A stretch of 64,000 nucleotides of DNA from Pseudomonas fluorescens (GTDB lineage: Bacteria; Pseudomonadota; Gammaproteobacteria; Pseudomonadales; Pseudomonadaceae). Position 1 is the first letter of the stretch. Every line of letters starts with the position of its first letter. Both the position numbers and the translations under genes were made by a program. The stretch is from NCBI RefSeq assembly GCF_019212185.1, contig NZ_CP078138.1:1718501-1782500 (forward strand). Direction: 5' to 3'. Below, piece by piece: positions 1 to 7,569 of this stretch. The notes below the pieces were generated by a model. That model did no database searches. It was given only the letters and a program-made list of their open reading frames with translations, and was not told where the DNA came from.

Positions 1-909
1 CGCCAAGTGTTGGGCGAACACGTTCAGCAGAAAGGCTCGCTGGTTGACAGTCAGCGTCTGCGTTTTGACTTCAGCCACTTCGAAGCCATCAAGCCTGAGC
101 AGATCAAGGCGCTGGAAGACATCGTCAACGCCGAGATTCGTAAGAACTCTGCAGTCGAGACCGAAGAAACCGACATCGAGACCGCCAAGCGCAAAGGCGC
201 CATGGCACTGTTCGGCGAGAAGTACGGCGACGACGTGCGGGTGTTGAGCATGGGGGGCGACTTCTCCGTCGAGCTGTGTGGCGGCATCCACGCCAACCGT
301 ACCGGTGACATCGGCTTGCTGAAAATCATCAGCGAAGGCGGTGTGGCATCGGGCGTGCGTCGTATCGAAGCGTTGACCGGTGCCGCGGCACTGGCCTATC
401 TCAATGGCGCCGAAGAGCAGCTCAAGGAAGCGGCCAACCTGGTCAAGGGCAGCCGCGACAACCTGATCGACAAGCTGTCGGCTGTGCTCGAGCGCAACCG
501 TCTGCTGGAAAAGCAACTCGAGCAGTTGCAAGCCAAGGCCGCCAGTGCGGCGGGTGACGACCTGTCCTCTCAGGCTCAGGACGTCAAGGGCGTGAAAGTA
601 CTGGCCGTGCGTCTCGACGGTCAGGACGGCAAGGCGCTGCTGGCGCTGGTCGATCAGCTGAAAAACAAACTCGGCCGCGCAGTGATCCTGCTCGGCAGTG
701 TCCATGAGGAAAAGGTCGTGCTGGTTGCAGGCGTGACCAAAGACCTGACTGGCCAACTCAAAGCCGGTGATTTGATGAAGCAAGCCGCTGCGGCAGTGGG
801 CGGGAAGGGCGGTGGTCGTCCGGACATGGCGCAAGGCGGTGGTACTGACGCTGGCGCACTGGACGCGGCCCTGGCCCTGACCGTGCCGTTTGTCGAACAG
901 GGTATTTAA
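1..909 (+). CDS. alaS: Alanine--tRNA ligase, C-terminal part (5' truncated by window)
   Basis: This is the last 302 codons of alanyl-tRNA synthetase, which charges tRNA-Ala in the cytoplasm. The frame is open from base 1, so the start lies outside the window. The segment carries the second-additional editing domain, with the zinc-ligand motif CGGIH near base 277 (the family usually has CGGTH). A long coiled-coil stretch follows (about bases 400-560), then the glycine-rich DHHA1-type C-terminal domain ending in the [15 protein letters not shown] segment typical of AlaRS. lysC follows 90 bp downstream, as is usual in Pseudomonas. Identification is secure from these motifs; only the catalytic half is missing, because of the window edge. 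Confidence 0.97.
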   Translation, partial: RQVLGEHVQQKGSLVDSQRLRFDFSHFEAIKPEQIKALEDIVNAEIRKNSAVETEETDIETAKRKGAMALFGEKYGDDVRVLSMGGDFSVELCGGIHANRTGDIGLLKIISEGGVASGVRRIEALTGAAALAYLNGAEEQLKEAANLVKGSRDNLIDKLSAVLERNRLLEKQLEQLQAKAASAAGDDLSSQAQDVKGVKVLAVRLDGQDGKALLALVDQLKNKLGRAVILLGSVHEEKVVLVAGVTKDLTGQLKAGDLMKQAAAAVGGKGGGRPDMAQGGGTDAGALDAALALTVPFVEQGI

Positions 910-999
910 GGCTGTGTGCCGGTCCCGTCGTCTAGTGTCGGGGTCGGCTGCTGTTTGAGTGACTAATGGGCGCCCTTCATGGGCAGAGGCGGCTTTGAA

Positions 1000-2241
1000 A
1001 TGGCTTTGATCGTACAGAAATTTGGAGGCACCTCGGTCGGCACTGTCGAGAGAATCGAGCAGGTCGCCGACAAGGTTAAGAAATTCCGCGATGCCGGCGA
1101 TGACCTGGTGGTTGTGCTGTCGGCAATGAGCGGTGAAACCAACCGTCTGATCGCTCTGGCCAAACAAATCAGTGGTGATGATCAACCAGTCCCGCGTGAA
1201 CTGGATGTCATCGTCTCCACCGGCGAGCAGGTAACGATCGCGTTGCTGGCCATGGCGCTGATCAAGCGTGGCGTACCGGCGGTGTCGTACACCGGTAACC
1301 AGGTACGAATCCTGACGGACAGCGCGCACAATAAAGCGCGAATTCTGCAGATCGATGATCAGAAGATTCGCGGTGACCTGAAGGCTGGTCGCGTGGTCGT
1401 TGTGGCCGGTTTCCAGGGCGTGGACGAGCATGGCAGCATCACCACCCTTGGTCGTGGCGGCTCCGACACCACCGGTGTGGCGCTGGCAGCGGCCCTGAAG
1501 GCCGATGAGTGCCAGATCTACACCGATGTGGATGGTGTCTACACCACCGATCCGCGCGTGGTCTCCGTGGCTCAGCGTCTGGACAAGATCACCTTCGAAG
1601 AGATGCTGGAAATGGCCAGCCTCGGTTCCAAGGTATTGCAGATCCGCGCGGTCGAGTTCGCCGGCAAGTACAACGTCCCGCTGCGCGTACTGCACAGCTT
1701 CAAGGAGGGTCCAGGCACCCTCATTACTATTGATGAAGAGGAATCCATGGAACAGCCGATCATTTCCGGCATCGCTTTCAACCGCGATGAGGCCAAGCTG
1801 ACCATCCGTGGCGTGCCAGACACCCCGGGCGTGGCGTTCAAGATTCTCGGCCCTATCAGTGCCGCGAACATCGAAGTCGACATGATCGTGCAGAACGTTT
1901 CGCACGATAACACCACCGACTTCACCTTCACCGTGCACCGCAATGACTACCAGGCGGCCCAGACCGTGCTGGAAAACACCGCACGCGAAATCGGTGCTCG
2001 TGAAGTCGTGGGTGACACCAAGATTGCCAAGGTTTCGATCGTCGGTGTTGGCATGCGCTCCCATGCCGGTGTTGCCAGTCGCATGTTCGAAGCCCTGGCC
2101 AAGGAAACCATCAACATCCAGATGATTTCGACCTCGGAGATCAAGGTTTCGGTGGTCATCGAGGAGAAGTACCTGGAACTGGCTGTGCGCGCGCTGCACA
2201 CGGCGTTCGAGCTGGATGCTCCGGTTCGTCAGGGCGAGTGA
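1000..2241 (+). CDS. lysC: Aspartate kinase
   Basis: A 413-residue aspartokinase that phosphorylates aspartate at the head of lysine, methionine, threonine and diaminopimelate synthesis. The N-terminus has the kinase signature KFGGTSVG (residues 7-14), and the phosphate/substrate loop GRGGSDTT lies near residue 155. Two ACT domains occupy about residues 265-400 and would bind feedback effectors. The start at 1000 is preferred over an in-frame ATG at 979 because the protein then begins MALIVQKFGG, as in relatives, and a purine-rich AGAGGCGG sits just upstream. The C-terminal half has its own internal start signal (see 1737). A strong terminator follows the stop codon. Confidence 0.97.
   Translation: MALIVQKFGGTSVGTVERIEQVADKVKKFRDAGDDLVVVLSAMSGETNRLIALAKQISGDDQPVPRELDVIVSTGEQVTIALLAMALIKRGVPAVSYTGNQVRILTDSAHNKARILQIDDQKIRGDLKAGRVVVVAGFQGVDEHGSITTLGRGGSDTTGVALAAALKADECQIYTDVDGVYTTDPRVVSVAQRLDKITFEEMLEMASLGSKVLQIRAVEFAGKYNVPLRVLHSFKEGPGTLITIDEEESMEQPIISGIAFNRDEAKLTIRGVPDTPGVAFKILGPISAANIEVDMIVQNVSHDNTTDFTFTVHRNDYQAAQTVLENTAREIGAREVVGDTKIAKVSIVGVGMRSHAGVASRMFEALAKETINIQMISTSEIKVSVVIEEKYLELAVRALHTAFELDAPVRQGE
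1737..1749 (+). promoter_or_regulatory. Internal ribosome binding site and ATG within lysC
   Basis: An AGAGGAA Shine-Dalgarno lies 3 bases before an in-frame ATG at 1747 (codon 250 of lysC). Translation from it would give a 164-residue protein made of the two ACT domains only. In several bacteria, such as Corynebacterium and Bacillus, lysC makes such an in-frame beta subunit that joins the full-length alpha subunit. Whether it is used here is inference. Confidence 0.5.
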
Positions 2242-2254
2242 TGTAATGCACCTG

Positions 2255-2287
2255 GGGCGCGGTCTGACCGCGCCCTTTGTTTTTTTG
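2255..2287 (+). terminator. Rho-independent terminator of lysC
   Basis: The stem GGGCGCGG/CCGCGCCC (2255-2262 with 2268-2275) has a 5-base loop and is followed by a T-rich run to about 2287. It separates lysC from rsmA. Confidence 0.88.
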
Positions 2288-2424
2288 AGTAGCGCACAAG
2301 GCTGTTCTTTTTCGTGCGCTGGTCAATACTCAGGCGTGTAGAGCGGTGATCGTCCTGGTCGCGGCTTGAGCGCTTTTTTTTTGCAGACTGTTGTCCCTGA
2401 ACTGAAATGCGTGAGGAGAAAGGT

Positions 2425-2613
2425 ATGCTGATTCTGACTCGTCGGTGTGCGGAAAGCCTGATTATCGGTGATGGCGAAATCACCGTGACCGTGCTCGGCG
2501 TCAAAGGAAATCAGGTGCGTATTGGCGTCAACGCACCCAAAGAGGTGGCTGTTCACCGTGAGGAAATCTACCTGCGTATAAAGAAAGAGAAGGACGAAGA
2601 ACCAAGCCATTAA
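2425..2613 (+). CDS. rsmA: Carbon storage / secondary metabolism regulator RsmA (CsrA family)
   Basis: A 62-residue CsrA/RsmA protein that binds GGA motifs in mRNA leaders. It represses translation of secondary-metabolism, biofilm and exoproduct genes, and is itself titrated by RsmX/Y/Z-type sRNAs through the Gac system in pseudomonads. The family N-terminus MLILTRR and the core [22 protein letters not shown] are present, with VHREEIY near the end, and the length is exactly typical. The start at 2425 is chosen over an in-frame ATG at 2407 because GAGGAGAAAGG sits immediately upstream of it. The position between lysC and tRNA-Ser is the conserved Pseudomonas arrangement. Confidence 0.97.
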   Translation: MLILTRRCAESLIIGDGEITVTVLGVKGNQVRIGVNAPKEVAVHREEIYLRIKKEKDEEPSH

Positions 2614-2675
2614 TTTTTATCGCTTTTTATGTTTGCAAACGGGGAAAAGGTTGGTTAAGATACGCCCCGTGTTGC

Positions 2676-2766
2676 GGAGAGCTGGCCGAGTGGCCGAAGG
2701 CGCTCCCCTGCTAAGGGAGTACACCTCAAAAGGGTGTCGGGGGTTCGAATCCCCCGTTCTCCGCCA
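2676..2766 (+). tRNA. tRNA-Ser (anticodon GCT)
   Basis: A 91-nt class II tRNA with acceptor stem GGAGAGC/GTTCTCC, anticodon loop CTGCTAA (GCT), a long variable arm, the T-arm GGTTCGAATCC and an encoded CCA. It reads AGC/AGU codons. Confidence 0.97.
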
Positions 2767-2831
2767 TTATTTGTTTAGCACGTTGTAATCAGGCTTCTTC
2801 GGTAAGTTGTTGAAATTACTAGAAAAAGTGC

Positions 2832-2859
2832 TTGGAAAAAAGATTCGACGGACTATAAT
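2832..2859 (+). promoter_or_regulatory. Promoter of the tRNA-Arg cluster
   Basis: A -35 TTGGAA (2832-2837) and a perfect -10 TATAAT (2854-2859) are separated by 16 bp, with the -10 ending 14 bp before the first tRNA-Arg. Confidence 0.75.
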
Positions 2860-2873
2860 GCGCAGCACCAAAT

Positions 2874-2950
2874 GCACTCGTAGCTCAGCTGGATAGAGTA
2901 CTCGGCTACGAACCGAGCGGTCACAGGTTCGAATCCTGTCGAGTGCACCA
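2874..2950 (+). tRNA. tRNA-Arg (anticodon ACG), copy 1
   Basis: A 77-nt tRNA with acceptor stem GCACTCG/CGAGTGC, anticodon loop CTACGAA (ACG) and encoded CCA. The A34 would be edited to inosine by TadA to read CGU/CGC/CGA. It is the first of three identical copies. Confidence 0.97.
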
Positions 2951-3022
2951 TTTAAAGGTTGTTTGCAGTTATGCGGTCAACCTTGTTTCAATCAGTCGTG
3001 ATCTGATCAAAAAGCACACCCT

Positions 3023-3099
3023 GCACTCGTAGCTCAGCTGGATAGAGTACTCGGCTACGAACCGAGCGGTCACAGGTTCGAATCCTGTCGAGTGCACCA
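3023..3099 (+). tRNA. tRNA-Arg (anticodon ACG), copy 2
   Basis: Identical in sequence to the copy at 2874 and exactly 149 bp downstream of it. It is probably processed from the same transcript. Confidence 0.97.
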
Positions 3100-3171
3100 T
3101 TTAAAGGTTGTTTGCAGTTATGCGGTCAACCTTGTTTCAATCAGTTGTGATCTGGTTTAAAAGCACAAACT

Positions 3172-3248
3172 GCACTCGTAGCTCAGCTGGATAGAGTACT
3201 CGGCTACGAACCGAGCGGTCACAGGTTCGAATCCTGTCGAGTGCACCA
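3172..3248 (+). tRNA. tRNA-Arg (anticodon ACG), copy 3
   Basis: Identical to the two preceding copies and again 149 bp downstream. It is followed directly by the cluster terminator. Confidence 0.97.
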
Positions 3249-3254
3249 AACACC

Positions 3255-3283
3255 AAAAAGCCTGCGTTCATCGCGGGCTTTTT
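3255..3283 (+). terminator. Terminator of the tRNA-Arg cluster
   Basis: The stem AAAAAGCCTGCG pairs with CGCGGGCTTTTT around a short loop (3255-3283), with one G-T pair and a terminal T-run. Confidence 0.85.
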
Positions 3284-3626
3284 GCTGTCTGGGATTTGGC
3301 TTTTTCCTTTCCTCTCCTGCCGTGCTTCGTGCTCGGGCCAGGGTTCTCATTTTTGCCCCGCAGTGTGTTTTCTTTTCGCGATCAGTCGTCGCAGTTTCAT
3401 AGATGTGAGCCATGCTTAGCTTTGTCTCGCAAGCGCTTGTTCTGGGCAGGATTTTTTAACGTTCAAAAGCCCCAAGCGGTGTATGATTGCGCCCGTCAGC
3501 CCCGCCGGGGCTTGTGGAATACCTCCATGGACTTACCCAGTAGTTACTCAGTAAACCGTTTCACCAATCATGAATTGACTGATTGATCCTTCCGGCGTGC
3601 CCCGCTGCTGGGAGTGGAGTTCGCCT
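3284..3626 (+). promoter_or_regulatory. mgtE upstream region with leader hairpin
   Basis: This 343-bp stretch has no credible gene. It holds a TATGAT hexamer at 3482-3487 that could be a -10 element, though no good -35 is seen. It also holds a perfect short hairpin, AGCCCC-GCC-GGGGCT, at 3498-3512 in what would be the mgtE 5' leader. The ribosome binding site GGAGTGGAG precedes the mgtE ATG. Magnesium transporter genes often carry regulatory leaders, but no known riboswitch was recognised here. Confidence 0.4.
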
Positions 3627-5069
3627 ATGACTGAAGTAGAAGTAAAGAAAACTCAAGAAAGCCTGCAGGATCGCCTTGCTCAAGTTGTCGAGCTGCTGCA
3701 GCGCCAGCGTGTGGTCGAAGACCTCACCCACCGCCAGGACGGTCCGCACCAGGATCGGGTCGAGAGCCTGGTCCACCGGCAGAACCTCGTCGAGTTGCAG
3801 CGCAAACTCGATGACCTGCACTCCGCCGACGTTGCCTACATCCTTGAAGCGCTGCCCCTCGACGATCGTCTGACGGTCTGGCAACTGGTCAAGGCCGAAC
3901 GTGACGGCGATATCCTGCTGGAAGTGTCCGACTCGGTTCGAGAAACCCTGATCGCCGACATGGACGATCACGAGCTCCTGGCGGCCGCCAAGGAGATGGA
4001 TGCCGACGAACTCGCTGACTTGGCCCCTGAGCTGCCGCGAGACGTCGTCCACGAACTGATGGAAACCCTCGACGGCCAGCAGCGTGAGCGCGTTCGCTCT
4101 GCGCTGTCCTATGACGAGGAGCAGGTCGGTGCGTTGATGGACTTCGAGATGGTGACGATCCGCGAGGATGTCAGTCTGGAAGTGGTGTTGCGTTACCTGC
4201 GTCGTCTCAAGGAGCTGCCGGGACACACCGACAAGTTGTTCGTGGTCGATTATGACGGCGTGCTCAAGGGCGTTTTGCCGATCAAGCGTTTGCTGGTCAA
4301 CGACCCTGACAAGCAGGTGTCTGAGGTCATGGCCAGCGACCCGGTGAGTTTTCATCCGGATGAGGACGCCTACGATGCCGCGCAGGCGTTCGAGCGTTAT
4401 GACTTGATCTCGGCCCCGGTGGTCGACAAGAACGACAAGCTGATTGGTCGTCTGACCATCGACGAAATGGTCGACCTGATTCGTGAGGAGAGCGAAAGCG
4501 AAGTTCTCAACATGGCGGGTCTGCGTGAAGAAGAAGACATTTTTGCTTCGGTCTGGAAATCGTTGCGCAACCGTTGGGCGTGGCTGGCGATCAACCTGAT
4601 CACTGCCTTTGTTGCGTCGCGGGTGATCGGCTTGTTCGAGGGCTCCATCGAGAAGCTGGTGGCCCTGGCGGCCTTGATGCCGATTGTTGCCGGTATCGGC
4701 GGTAATTCGGGCAATCAGACGATCACCATGATCGTGCGCGCCATGGCGCTCGATCAGGTCAGCACCGGTAATACTTCGCGACTGATGCGCAAGGAGTTGG
4801 CGGTAGGCTTGATCAATGGCCTGGTCTGGGGTGGGGTGATTGGCGTCGTGGCTTATCTACTCTATGGCAGTTGGTCGCTGGGTGTGGTGATGACCGCCGC
4901 CATGACCCTTAACCTGCTGCTGGCTGCACTGATGGGCGTCCTGATCCCGATGACCCTGGCGCGCATCGGGCGCGACCCGGCGATGGGGGCGAGCGTGATG
5001 ATCACGGCCATGACCGACAGTGGTGGCTTCTTTATCTTCCTGGGTCTCGCGACCATCTTCCTGCTCTGA
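3627..5069 (+). CDS. mgtE: Magnesium transporter MgtE
   Basis: A 480-residue inner-membrane Mg2+ channel of the MgtE family. The N-terminal helical MgtE_N domain (about residues 40-150, rich in Asp and Glu) and two CBS domains (about 155-285, including DPVSFHPDEDAYDAAQAF) form the cytoplasmic Mg2+ sensor. The C-terminal 180 residues contain about five membrane helices with the conserved pore segment MPIVAGIGGNSGNQ. The start at 3627 is preferred over an upstream in-frame GTG at 3597, because a GGAGTGGAG box precedes it and the longer form adds non-conserved residues. It is probably monocistronic, with a terminator directly downstream. Confidence 0.95.
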   Translation: MTEVEVKKTQESLQDRLAQVVELLQRQRVVEDLTHRQDGPHQDRVESLVHRQNLVELQRKLDDLHSADVAYILEALPLDDRLTVWQLVKAERDGDILLEVSDSVRETLIADMDDHELLAAAKEMDADELADLAPELPRDVVHELMETLDGQQRERVRSALSYDEEQVGALMDFEMVTIREDVSLEVVLRYLRRLKELPGHTDKLFVVDYDGVLKGVLPIKRLLVNDPDKQVSEVMASDPVSFHPDEDAYDAAQAFERYDLISAPVVDKNDKLIGRLTIDEMVDLIREESESEVLNMAGLREEEDIFASVWKSLRNRWAWLAINLITAFVASRVIGLFEGSIEKLVALAALMPIVAGIGGNSGNQTITMIVRAMALDQVSTGNTSRLMRKELAVGLINGLVWGGVIGVVAYLLYGSWSLGVVMTAAMTLNLLLAALMGVLIPMTLARIGRDPAMGASVMITAMTDSGGFFIFLGLATIFLL

Positions 5070-5076
5070 TTTCTGA

Positions 5077-5106
5077 GACTCGCCCTATAAGGGCGAGTCG
5101 TTTTTC
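5077..5106 (+). terminator. Terminator of mgtE
   Basis: A perfect 10-bp stem GACTCGCCCT/AGGGCGAGTC with loop ATA (5077-5099) is followed by GTTTTTCT. Confidence 0.92.
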
Positions 5107-5133
5107 TATCGGTGTCTTGCGGCAAATTCCAGG

Positions 5134-5162
5134 CAAAAAAAAGCCAGCGCTAGGCTGGCTTG
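5134..5162 (-). terminator. Terminator of amrZ
   Basis: Read on the minus strand, AAGCCAGC/GCTGGCTT forms a stem followed by eight Ts, just after the amrZ stop codon. Confidence 0.88.
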
Positions 5163-5178
5163 AACTTTCGGGATGCAA

Positions 5179-5505
5179 TCAGGTAGGGCTTGCTGCCATT
5201 TCTGCATCATGCGCGATCAGCGAGACCAAAGCATTCTGCTGACGATGAGAGAGTTGGCGGAAGCGTTGCAGCAATTCACGTTCGTGCAGCGACAGCTCAG
5301 GGCTGTCCAGGCGCATACTCAGCTCTTCGCCCAGTGCACCTTCTTGGATAAGGCTCTGCTCCAGTCGTGCAATGATCTCTGAGTTCATGCTGCGGTGATG
5401 GTTGCGTGCCACCTCGGCGATGCGTTCACGCATTCCGTCTGGCAGGCGTACGACAAACTTGTCAGCCGTACGGCTTGAATAAATTGCCTGTTTCAATGGG
5501 CGCAT
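5179..5505 (-). CDS. amrZ: Ribbon-helix-helix regulator AmrZ (AlgZ)
   Basis: A 108-residue Arc/MetJ-type DNA-binding protein. In pseudomonads AmrZ controls alginate, flagellar genes (it represses fleQ in mucoid P. aeruginosa and in P. fluorescens), c-di-GMP enzymes and iron genes. The N-terminal arm and RHH domain occupy residues 1-66 ([21 protein letters not shown], then the [13 protein letters not shown] helix). A C-terminal tetramerisation region with [16 protein letters not shown] follows. Both length and sequence closely match the Pseudomonas protein as remembered. The gene stands alone, with its own terminator. A sequence matching the AmrZ target lies upstream, which suggests autoregulation. 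It fits functionally with the flagellar cluster further along the window. Confidence 0.96.
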   Translation of the reverse strand: MRPLKQAIYSSRTADKFVVRLPDGMRERIAEVARNHHRSMNSEIIARLEQSLIQEGALGEELSMRLDSPELSLHERELLQRFRQLSHRQQNALVSLIAHDAEMAASPT

Positions 5506-5510
5506 ATAGT

Positions 5511-5520
5511 TAACCGGTTA
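5511..5520. promoter_or_regulatory. 10-bp palindrome abutting the amrZ start
   Basis: A perfect palindrome TAACCGGTTA lies 5 bp upstream of the amrZ ATG, in the position of the ribosome binding site. No normal Shine-Dalgarno is visible there. It could be an operator or an mRNA element; its role is unknown. Confidence 0.4.
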
Positions 5521-5673
5521 GTTCAGGGGAGCGGTTCTCGGAATTGGCCGCAGGATGTGTGTTAGGACAAGGTCCGCGGCCAAATGTTCAACCTGAATTG
5601 ATATGAGGCCCGCATCATGCCTCATAAATGCCGGATCCTTGGCGCCAATTCTGTGACAAATATTGATCCGGGC

Positions 5674-5687
5674 GCAGGCGTTTTGCC
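5674..5687 (-). promoter_or_regulatory. Candidate AmrZ binding site upstream of amrZ
   Basis: The minus strand reads GGCAAAACGCCTGC, one base from the AmrZ/AlgZ site GGCAAAACGCCGGC described (from memory) at algD. It lies about 170 bp upstream of the amrZ start, also between amrZ and the divergent phnN. This fits the known AmrZ autorepression in P. aeruginosa. Confidence 0.6.
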
Positions 5688-5834
5688 AGCACCAATTATC
5701 AGAAATGCGGACTGGTTTGAAAACCTGTCTCCGGTCCGACCGTCTGAAGTAACCGTGAAGCCTGGGTGAGGAGGTTGACCCTCGCCCTCTATAGAGTAGT
5801 GGCAAATGGCCGATTTACTAGGGGTGTATGCACC

Positions 5835-6425
5835 ATGAGCGGAGGCGAGAAGCTTAAAGGCAGGCTTGTTTACTTGATGGGGCCATCGGGTTCGGGAAAG
5901 GACAGTTTGATCGATGCTGCTCGTGATGCTCTGGCGCAACTCAACTGTGTCGTCGCGCGACGAGTGATCACGCGTTCAGCGGAGTCAGCAGGTGAATCGG
6001 CCTTCGGGGTGTCTGTCGAGGCATTTGCTGATTTGGTGCGTGCGGGTGCTTTTGCAATGAGCTGGCGTGCCAACGGGCTTGGCTATGGCATTCCTGTAGA
6101 GATTGATCAGTGGCTGGCGGAGGGGCGGCATGTCCTGGTGAACGGATCCAGAGAGTACTTGCCGCAGGCACAGGAGCGGTATCCGACGTTGATTCCTGTC
6201 CTGCTCTCAGTCAGATCGGACGTCTTGCGCCAGCGACTCATGAGTCGAGGGCGTGAAGGTATCGAGGAAATAGAGGCGCGGTTGGCTCGCAACGCCCTGT
6301 TTGCCCCGAATGAGTCAGCGGGCGGGGCGGAGGCAGGGTTGCTTCTGGATAACTCTGATGGCCTATCGTTGACGGTGTCACACCTGATGGATCTGTTGAG
6401 GCGTGAGGGGGTGAGCATCCTGTAG
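5835..6425 (+). CDS. phnN: Ribose 1,5-bisphosphate phosphokinase PhnN
   Basis: A 196-residue P-loop kinase that makes PRPP from ribose 1,5-bisphosphate, normally part of C-P lyase phosphonate catabolism. The Walker A motif GPSGSGKDS is at residues 16-24. The guanylate-kinase-like body includes the ITRSAES segment and the lid-like region LMSRGREGIEEIEARLARN. The start at 5835 follows AGGGGT; an in-frame upstream ATG at 5766 would add a non-conserved leader. No other phn gene is adjacent: amrZ lies divergently upstream and a tRNA downstream. It is therefore an orphan copy, perhaps serving PRPP supply or working with phn genes elsewhere. Confidence 0.9.
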   Translation: MSGGEKLKGRLVYLMGPSGSGKDSLIDAARDALAQLNCVVARRVITRSAESAGESAFGVSVEAFADLVRAGAFAMSWRANGLGYGIPVEIDQWLAEGRHVLVNGSREYLPQAQERYPTLIPVLLSVRSDVLRQRLMSRGREGIEEIEARLARNALFAPNESAGGAEAGLLLDNSDGLSLTVSHLMDLLRREGVSIL

Positions 6426-6550
6426 TGTTCTGTATGAAGGGCTGGCGTTTGCCTACACTTAATTTACCCATCAGACGACATGACAAACACAGGCTCGACG
6501 TTTAACATGCTGGCCGTCCATCGCGCCGCGCAACATCATGGCCGATTAGT

Positions 6551-6627
6551 GTCTCAGTAGCTCAATTGGATAGAGCATCCCCCTCCTAAGGGGAAGGTTG
6601 CAGGTTCGAACCCCGCCTGGGACACCA
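6551..6627 (+). tRNA. tRNA-Arg (anticodon CCT)
   Basis: A 77-nt tRNA with acceptor stem GTCTCAG/CTGGGAC, anticodon loop CTCCTAA (CCT, reading AGG), T-arm GGTTCGAACCC and encoded CCA. Confidence 0.97.
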
Positions 6628-6668
6628 CTATTATTGACCGTCGTCAGTCGATAGTGCTGATGACAGAT

Positions 6669-6704
6669 AAGCCCCGCCGAGGTTTTTCCTCGCGGGGCTT
6701 TTTG
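6669..6704 (+). terminator. Terminator of tRNA-Arg(CCT)
   Basis: The stem AAGCCCCGC(C)GAGG pairs with CCTCGCGGGGCTT around a T5 loop, with one bulged C, and is followed by TTT. The intron remnant begins immediately behind it. Confidence 0.88.
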
Positions 6705-6705
6705 T

Positions 6706-7329
6706 TATGCGCCCAGCATGGGCGCAATCTTGTGGGTGAAAGTCCTGCCGTAAGCTGACCACAGCGAACGAAGTGAAGCGCAACTGCATGAGGGCGACCG
6801 AGTGTGGGGAGGAAGCGTGAATCGAAACCGCGAGCCGATGGACAAGAACCGGATATAAGGCGATGCCGATCAGGGCGAGCGGGCAACAAACCGCGAAGCT
6901 CTTGTGGTCAAAGGTCGGCAGCGCTAAGCCGACGATGCGAATTTATATGTTCGCAGCCGCAGGGCGGGGCAGCGGGTGATGGCTTTGCTGAAGCGACTGT
7001 ATGAAAAGCTGCACTTGAGTGTCAATGAGAGCAAGAGTGCGGTGGCGAGTGCGTTCGGTCGCAAGTTTCTGGGATACGCTTTCTGGTCATCTCCACAAAG
7101 CGTGAAAAGAACAGTAGCGGTCAAGGCGCGCAAGCAGTTCAAGCAACGGGTGCGCGAACTCATCCGTCGCTCAGGCGGTCGCAGTCTGCGCCAGGTTGTC
7201 GAGAACCTACGCTCTTATCTTCTGGGTTGTCACAAGCGCCGAAATTCTGGCGAGGGGTGGACGAGTGGATGCCGACACCGATTGCAAGCGACCCAGCTCC
7301 TCTATGCCGATTATAGGGTGACGCCTTGA
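6706..7329 (+). mobile_element. Degenerate group II intron
   Basis: The 5' part from about 6707 (GCGCCCAGCATGGGCGCAAT, then GTGGGTGAAAGTC) is the domain I start of a bacterial group II intron. The first bases read ATGCG where the consensus is GTGCG, so the 5' splice site is damaged. Further typical intron RNA blocks run to about 6915, including CGAACGAAGTGAAGCGCAAC, GAAACCGCGAGCCGA and CGAAGCTCTTGTGGTCAAAG. Then comes a piece of the intron-encoded reverse transcriptase/maturase. No domain V/VI signature is visible before the rRNA promoters. The element sits directly behind a rho-independent terminator, the preferred target type of class C introns. It is immobile on present evidence. Confidence 0.8.
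6928..7329 (+). pseudogene. Remnant of group II intron reverse transcriptase/maturase
   Basis: The reading frame begins at GCC GAC GAT (Ala-Asp-Asp), the remains of the reverse-transcriptase catalytic YADD box, directly after a stop codon at 6925. Domains 0-4 are deleted. The thumb/maturase part follows: LYVRSRRAGQRVMALLKRLY, then RKFLGYAFW, then RSGGRSLRQVVENLRSYLLG. After LLG the reading frame is broken: PKFWRGVDEWM is legible in another frame and RHRLQATQL back in the first. This implies at least two small indels or deletions. It encodes no functional enzyme. Confidence 0.82.
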
Positions 7330-7424
7330 TCCTGGGTTAGGAGGAAGGGTGGTCGAGTACTTATCTTATATAGGTGGGAAAAGTGGGCGTTTTGCAGTGT
7401 GCGGTACAAATGCCGAATTAAAGG

Positions 7425-7452
7425 TTGACGCGAGTTTTTATCTGTCTATAAT
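7425..7452 (+). promoter_or_regulatory. rRNA operon promoter 1
   Basis: A -35 TTGACG (7425-7430) and a -10 TATAAT (7447-7452) are separated by a 16-bp spacer, with a GC-rich stretch after the -10. Confidence 0.82.
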
Positions 7453-7569
7453 TCGCCCCACTTCCGGCGTAGTCGAAACGGAAAACTCCTTGGTAAACAA
7501 CGAGTTACGAAGTTTTCGGCAGTCAGTGTTTCAGGTCATCGAAGCGCGAAGGAAGTTGAAAAAGAGGTG

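Larger units (their letters stand above)
2874..3248 (+). repeat. 149-bp tandem repeat containing tRNA-Arg(ACG)
   Basis: The tRNA starts at 2874, 3023 and 3172 are spaced exactly 149 bp. Not only the tRNAs but most of the 72-bp spacers match (for example TTTAAAGGTTGTTTGCAG, then CAACCTTGTTTCAATCAGT), with differences near the end of each spacer. The array therefore arose by tandem duplication of tRNA plus spacer. Confidence 0.9.

Noticed and set aside
2874..3248. CRISPR-like array
   Set aside because: The repeats are tRNA genes with near-identical spacers, and there is no cas gene in the window.
5688..5760. AlgU (sigma-22) promoter for amrZ
   Set aside because: A TCTGA-like -10 occurs, but no GAACTT-like -35 at 16-17 bp.
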